DNA from: an uncultured Acidobacteriota bacterium
Lineage (GTDB): Bacteria > Acidobacteriota > Terriglobia > Terriglobales > Acidobacteriaceae
NCBI GenBank assembly: GCA_903832475.1
Contig: CAILBQ010000337.1
Coordinates: 1 to 7,403 of the forward strand
Direction of reading: 5' to 3'
DNA: 7,403 nucleotides
Shown here: positions 4,406 to 7,403 of the stretch, piece by piece
How the letters are laid out: every line of letters starts with the position of its first letter
How positions within the stretch are numbered: position 1 is the first letter of the stretch
Notes under the pieces: generated by a model
Seen by the model: the letters and a program-made list of their open reading frames with translations, nothing else
The model's database searches: none
Told to the model about the DNA's origin: nothing
Made by a program: the position numbers and the translations under genes

Positions 4406-6164
4406 ATTTGAAGTCGGGGGATTGGAAGACGATTTCGCCGTCGAGGAGGGTCATGAGGCATTTGAGGTTTTTGAGTTCGGCGGTGGGGATGGTGTAGAGG
4501 TTTTGTGCCCAGATGGCAATGTCGGCGCGTTTGCCGGGCTCGAGGGTGCCGATCTTGTCTTCGAGAAACATCTGGCGGGCACCCCAGGCGGTATAGCTGC
4601 GCAGGGCGGTTTTGGCGTCGATCGCTTCTGCGGTGCCGAAGGGGTGGAGACCGTAGGTGCCGTTCGAGGTTTCACGGGCGGTGGAGGCCCAGAGGCCGTA
4701 GCGGGCGGCGACGGGGGTGACGAAGTAATCCGAACCGCCGGACCAGAGGATGTGGCGGGTCTGGAGGGTCTTGAGGGGTTCGAGGCGCTGGGCGCGGGCT
4801 TCGCTGGCCGGGTTGCCCGAGCCGACGGCGCCGTAGCTGGCGGCGTAGATGTCGCCGATCCACCAGAGGAAGCCGGGCTGGAGTTCAGGGTAGCCGGCGT
4901 CATATTTCTTCTGTAAGTCGGCCATTGTGTCGAGGGCGTGCGGAGTAGGCAGGTTGGCGTGGATGATGGCATGGCGCAGGCCGGGTTTGGGCGACTCCTT
5001 TTCTACAAGGGCGTAGGTGTCGACAACCCAGTCCATGGCGCGGTCGCCGACTGCATGGGTGCCTACGGGCACGCCGGCCTGATGGAAGAGGCGGACCATC
5101 TTCTGGTACTCGGCGGGGTCGGTCTGGGGATAGCCGTGGTTGCCGTCTTCGCGCAGTTTGGAGTTGCGGAGCCAGTCATCGTATACCCAGCCGGTGCGCG
5201 CGCCGCCGGAGCCGTCCATGTAGATCTTGGCGCCGCAGGAGAGCAGGCGGTTATCCCCCAGAGAGGCGGGCAGGCGCGGCACGGAGTTGATTTCGTCGAG
5301 GGCGTGCTGGGCGGTGGCCACGGTGCTGCCAGTGTGCCAGAGGACGCAGATGCGGGTCTTGAGCTGCCCGGCGTCGAGCAGGGCTTTGTAGGCGACCCAG
5401 TGGAGCTGGAAAATGTCAGGATCCTTGACGGCGGTCATGCCTTCGCTGTGGAGGATGTTCTGGATGTAGAGGATGCCGGCGCGGACCTGTTCGGGGGTGG
5501 TAGCTGGAATGAGGTTGACGACCGGATCCATGGCGGTCTCTTCCTTGAGAACGCCGGTGAGCTGGTGAGTCTTGGGATCTCGGTCGATGGTCCCGGCCTT
5601 GGGATCGGGGGTCTGTGCGGTGAGGCCGGCGAGCTTGAGCGCTGCGGAGTTGGCGACGCCGTAGTGACCGGTGGTGTGGATGAGCCAGACGGGGTTGTTG
5701 GGGGAAACGGCGTCGAGGTCGGCGGCGGTGACGTAGCGGTGTTCGGCGAGCTTGCCTTCGTCCCAGCCGGCGCCTTCGATCCATTCGCCGGGCTTGGCTT
5801 TGGCGACGCGGGCTTTGACGCGGGCGACGATTTCGGCGACCGAGGTGGCGTCGGAAAGCTTGACGCCGTAGACCTCTTCGACGCCGCCGTCGGCGATGTG
5901 GGCGTGGGTATCGATGAGGCCGGGAGTGGCGGTGGCGCCTTTCAAGTCAATCACCTTGGCATTTGGCCCGGCGAGAGCCTGAATTTCGGCGTCGGTGCCT
6001 GTCTTCAGGATGGTGTTGCCGCGAATGGCGATGGCCTGGGCGACCGAGTCATTCGCGTCTACGGTGAGGATGTGGCCGTGGAGCAGGATCAGGTCGGCTT
6101 GAGGCTGCTGCGCGGCCAGGGGAAGTGCGAGTAAGAAGGGGAAGAGGGCGAAGCGGGAGGGCAT
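4404..6164 (-). CDS. Exported amidohydrolase, YtcJ/AepA-like (amidohydrolase family 3)
   Basis: A 586-residue metal-dependent hydrolase of the YtcJ-like branch of the amidohydrolase superfamily, often annotated N-substituted formamide deformylase or exoenzyme regulatory protein AepA. The substrate cannot be read from sequence. Residues 1-20 form a signal peptide (MPSRFALFPFLLALPLAAQQ) with likely cleavage near LA-AQQ, so it acts in the periplasm. Metal and active-site candidates are H87 and H89 (GLIDTHAHI), K313 (GAKIYMDG, possible carbamylated lysine position), H370 (GTHAVGDRA), H402 (AIIHANLP) and D479 (WSGGSDYFV). The C-terminal beta strands (KIGTLEPGKRADIAIW) complete the composite sandwich. 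Length suits the family (about 540-600). An alternative ATG at 6194 adds ten residues including D and E; the internal start is chosen because it gives a cleaner signal peptide and has GGGGA 7 bases upstream. It follows the dehydrogenase-like gene by 82 bases, so an operon is possible but not shown. Confidence 0.92.
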   Translation of the reverse strand: MPSRFALFPFLLALPLAAQQPQADLILLHGHILTVDANDSVAQAIAIRGNTILKTGTDAEIQALAGPNAKVIDLKGATATPGLIDTHAHIADGGVEEVYGVKLSDATSVAEIVARVKARVAKAKPGEWIEGAGWDEGKLAEHRYVTAADLDAVSPNNPVWLIHTTGHYGVANSAALKLAGLTAQTPDPKAGTIDRDPKTHQLTGVLKEETAMDPVVNLIPATTPEQVRAGILYIQNILHSEGMTAVKDPDIFQLHWVAYKALLDAGQLKTRICVLWHTGSTVATAQHALDEINSVPRLPASLGDNRLLSCGAKIYMDGSGGARTGWVYDDWLRNSKLREDGNHGYPQTDPAEYQKMVRLFHQAGVPVGTHAVGDRAMDWVVDTYALVEKESPKPGLRHAIIHANLPTPHALDTMADLQKKYDAGYPELQPGFLWWIGDIYAASYGAVGSGNPASEARAQRLEPLKTLQTRHILWSGGSDYFVTPVAARYGLWASTARETSNGTYGLHPFGTAEAIDAKTALRSYTAWGARQMFLEDKIGTLEPGKRADIAIWAQNLYTIPTAELKNLKCLMTLLDGEIVFQSPDFK

Positions 6165-6246
6165 GGGATGGTCCCCGATCTGGGAAGGTTCCATCCATTA
6201 TGCGGCACCTGATTCAGGGCGCAGAGTCGATGCGGCGCATATTGCT
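6165..6246. other. Gap between dehydrogenase-like and amidohydrolase genes
   Basis: These 82 bases hold no supported gene. The palindrome atgcggcgcat (6230-6240) lies 7 bases beyond the dehydrogenase-like stop on the minus strand but has only a 4-bp stem. I saw no convincing promoter or terminator, so read-through into the amidohydrolase gene remains possible. Confidence 0.35.
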
Positions 6247-7188
6247 TCAGGGACGGTCGGAGAAGAGCAGCTCACCGAGTTTGGCCAGATCGCGCTCAGC
6301 GTGACACTGGCGCAGGTAGAGGGCGAGCTCCTGGCAGCGCGAGCTGATTTCGGCGACAAACGCCAGGGGATAGGGGCCGTAGGCCCGGCCGAACCGGAGC
6401 AGGATTTCGGAGCAGGACTGCTCGATCTGGTGCCGGCACATCAGAGCGCACTGCTGGGCGGCGTGGGCGTCCTGGGGTGATTGGTCGATCTCGTTCCCTG
6501 CCCTGTCCAGACATGCCGACATGGTCCAGACGGCGGCTTCCATAGCTCCCAGGTGGGCGATTGTGTGGGGGTCGTGGCGGGATTGCTGGCGGGCGAAGTC
6601 GACGATGCCCATGGCACCGCCTGCCCAACATGCCGCGGGACCGCAGGCTCCGTGCCAAAAGCCGGGCCGGTCGAGGTACCAGTCGAGGTCACCGACGACC
6701 TGCTCGCGGCTTGCCTGGGTAGAGGTGAAGGTCACGGTGGCCGTATTGGTCGCGGCGAAGGTGCTGGTCTTCCATTCGGTGGTGTCGATGGCGATGGTGG
6801 AGGACTGATCGCGGAGGTCAATGTCCATCAGACAGGGGTGGGGTGCGCCTGCGGTGACGAGAGCCCTGTCCACGATACCCGCGCCGCTCGAAAACATCTT
6901 CGAGCCAGAGATGGAGAAGCCTCCATGGGTCTCCGTGCAAGAGAGCGGCTTGCCGGGGATTTCCGCTGCCCAGACGGCATAGATTGCGCCGGGTGTCGGC
7001 GTGCGGCCTGCTTCGGCGAGGATGGCGAGGGCATCGAAGTGGGCTTCGGCAAGTCGCGCCAGCGCGATATTTTCGCGGGCAATTTCGGCGAGAGCGTAAT
7101 GGCGTTCCGCGGTGTCTCCGCTGCCGGGAAAAGGCAGCGTGCGTTTGCAGATTTCACGGAAGCGCTCGTGGATCGCGTCCGGCGTCAT
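6247..7188 (-). CDS. Small acyl-CoA dehydrogenase-like protein
   Basis: A 313-residue member of the acyl-CoA dehydrogenase flavoprotein superfamily, which normally introduces an alpha-beta double bond into acyl-CoA or acyl-ACP using FAD. The middle beta domain is visible at about 80-160, with the hallmark FSISGSKMFSSGAGIVDRA (91-109). The C-terminal helical bundle spans about 175-305, including GPAACWAGGAMGIVDFA (183-199) and LRQCHAERDLAKLG (292-305). It is about 70 residues shorter than a typical member (380-ish), mainly through a reduced N-terminal helical domain, and I cannot place a catalytic glutamate with confidence. It may therefore act on a carrier-bound or unusual substrate, or be non-catalytic. 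The start is supported by GAGG 7 bases upstream, inside the preceding gene, and by a 4-base ATGA overlap with the glycosyltransferase stop. That overlap indicates coupled translation. It is probably cytoplasmic. Confidence 0.85.
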   Translation of the reverse strand: MTPDAIHERFREICKRTLPFPGSGDTAERHYALAEIARENIALARLAEAHFDALAILAEAGRTPTPGAIYAVWAAEIPGKPLSCTETHGGFSISGSKMFSSGAGIVDRALVTAGAPHPCLMDIDLRDQSSTIAIDTTEWKTSTFAATNTATVTFTSTQASREQVVGDLDWYLDRPGFWHGACGPAACWAGGAMGIVDFARQQSRHDPHTIAHLGAMEAAVWTMSACLDRAGNEIDQSPQDAHAAQQCALMCRHQIEQSCSEILLRFGRAYGPYPLAFVAEISSRCQELALYLRQCHAERDLAKLGELLFSDRP

Positions 7189-7403
7189 GCGAGAGCCTCG
7201 TTATGAGCGGCGAGAGCAGCGGCGAAGCCCTGCGGGGCGCGGCCGGCGCGGCGCCCGCTGGTCATTACTTTCAAGTGAGCCACGCTGCGCCGGGAACAAC
7301 CGGGGATGGAGAGGCGATTCCAGAGGTCGTGATCTTCTGCGGTCGACAGCGCGGCCCATCCGCCGGCCTGGCGGTAGACGTCGGCACGGATGCCAATGTT
7401 GGC
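7185..7403 (-). CDS. Glycosyltransferase family 2, C-terminal fragment (5' end outside window)
   Basis: The frame is open from the right edge of the window and ends at a TGA that overlaps the next gene's ATG. The 72 visible residues begin ANIGIRADVYRQAGGW and contain STAEDHDLWNRL. This is the 'N-hydrophobic-R-x-x-Y-x-x-x-GG' acceptor-side segment and ED-x-D/L motif that closes the GT-A catalytic domain of family 2 glycosyltransferases. A short basic tail (TSGRRAGRAPQGFAAALAAH) resembles related enzymes, where a 'TS-x-R-x-x-GRA-x-x-GF' ending is common. The gene is not broken; it is cut only by the window edge. Its donor and acceptor cannot be told from this fragment. Coupling to the acyl-CoA-dehydrogenase-like gene implies a shared pathway, possibly assembly of a glycolipid or secondary metabolite. 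Confidence 0.82.
   Translation of the reverse strand, partial: ANIGIRADVYRQAGGWAALSTAEDHDLWNRLSIPGCSRRSVAHLKVMTSGRRAGRAPQGFAAALAAHNEALA

Noticed and set aside
4938..6134. 398-codon open frame on the plus strand
   Set aside because: Antisense to the amidohydrolase gene; a Gly/Val/Asp-rich composition without domains is the expected mirror of its codon usage.
4404..6194. Upstream ATG (6194) as the amidohydrolase start
   Set aside because: It would add MEPSQIGDHP, including two Asp/Glu residues, ahead of an otherwise textbook signal peptide, with a ribosome-like AGGTG too far upstream (about 11 bases). The ATG at 6164 is preferred, though the longer form cannot be excluded.
6481..7206. 241-codon open frame on the plus strand
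   Set aside because: Antisense to the acyl-CoA-dehydrogenase-like gene, with no domain and a Gly-rich low-complexity product.

Overview
The window is high-GC bacterial DNA with seven complete protein genes and the 3' end of an eighth. No rRNA, tRNA, CRISPR array, transposase or phage gene was seen. Gene content (short-anchor SpoIIE phosphatase, YbdK-type ligase, DUF2007-like zinc-ribbon protein, exported YtcJ-type amidohydrolase) and G-rich intergenic repeats of the 'cagattccc...gggaatgacag' type suggest a soil Acidobacteriota (Terriglobia/Acidobacteriaceae-like) chromosome. That assignment is inference from recalled family patterns, not a database result.

Layout. Positions 1-113 hold the right half of a dispersed repeat and the 3' flank of gene 1. 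Gene 1 (114-1259, minus) is a membrane-anchored PP2C/SpoIIE (RsbU-like) serine phosphatase. A 198-base divergent intergenic region separates it from gene 2 (1458-2567, plus), a YbdK/GCS2-family carboxylate-amine ligase. Gene 2 converges on gene 3 (2729-3439, minus), a seven-helix membrane protein of unknown function; the 161 bases between them carry two 33-base near-identical direct repeats and a perfect hairpin. Genes 4 and 5 (3543-3827 and 3860-4306, minus) form a likely two-gene unit: a DUF2007-like protein with a C-terminal zinc ribbon, then a small ASCH/PUA-like protein. A strong inverted repeat lies just upstream of this pair. Gene 6 (4404-6164, minus) is an exported amidohydrolase. Gene 7 (6247-7188, minus) is a small acyl-CoA-dehydrogenase-like protein whose start overlaps (ATGA) the stop of gene 8 (7185-7403, minus), the C-terminal 72 residues of a family 2 glycosyltransferase continuing past the right edge.

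How they work together. Genes 8 and 7 are translationally coupled and probably belong to a larger biosynthetic operon that begins outside the window; the amidohydrolase follows 82 bases later and may or may not be cotranscribed. The DUF2007/ASCH pair looks like a small regulatory or nucleic-acid-binding unit. The remaining genes are ordinary, loosely connected chromosomal genes. No intergenic stretch exceeds 300 bases. The best leads are the coupled glycosyltransferase/dehydrogenase-like pair, the zinc-ribbon protein with a hydrophobic insert and possible leaderless start, and the dispersed repeat family at gene 3' ends.
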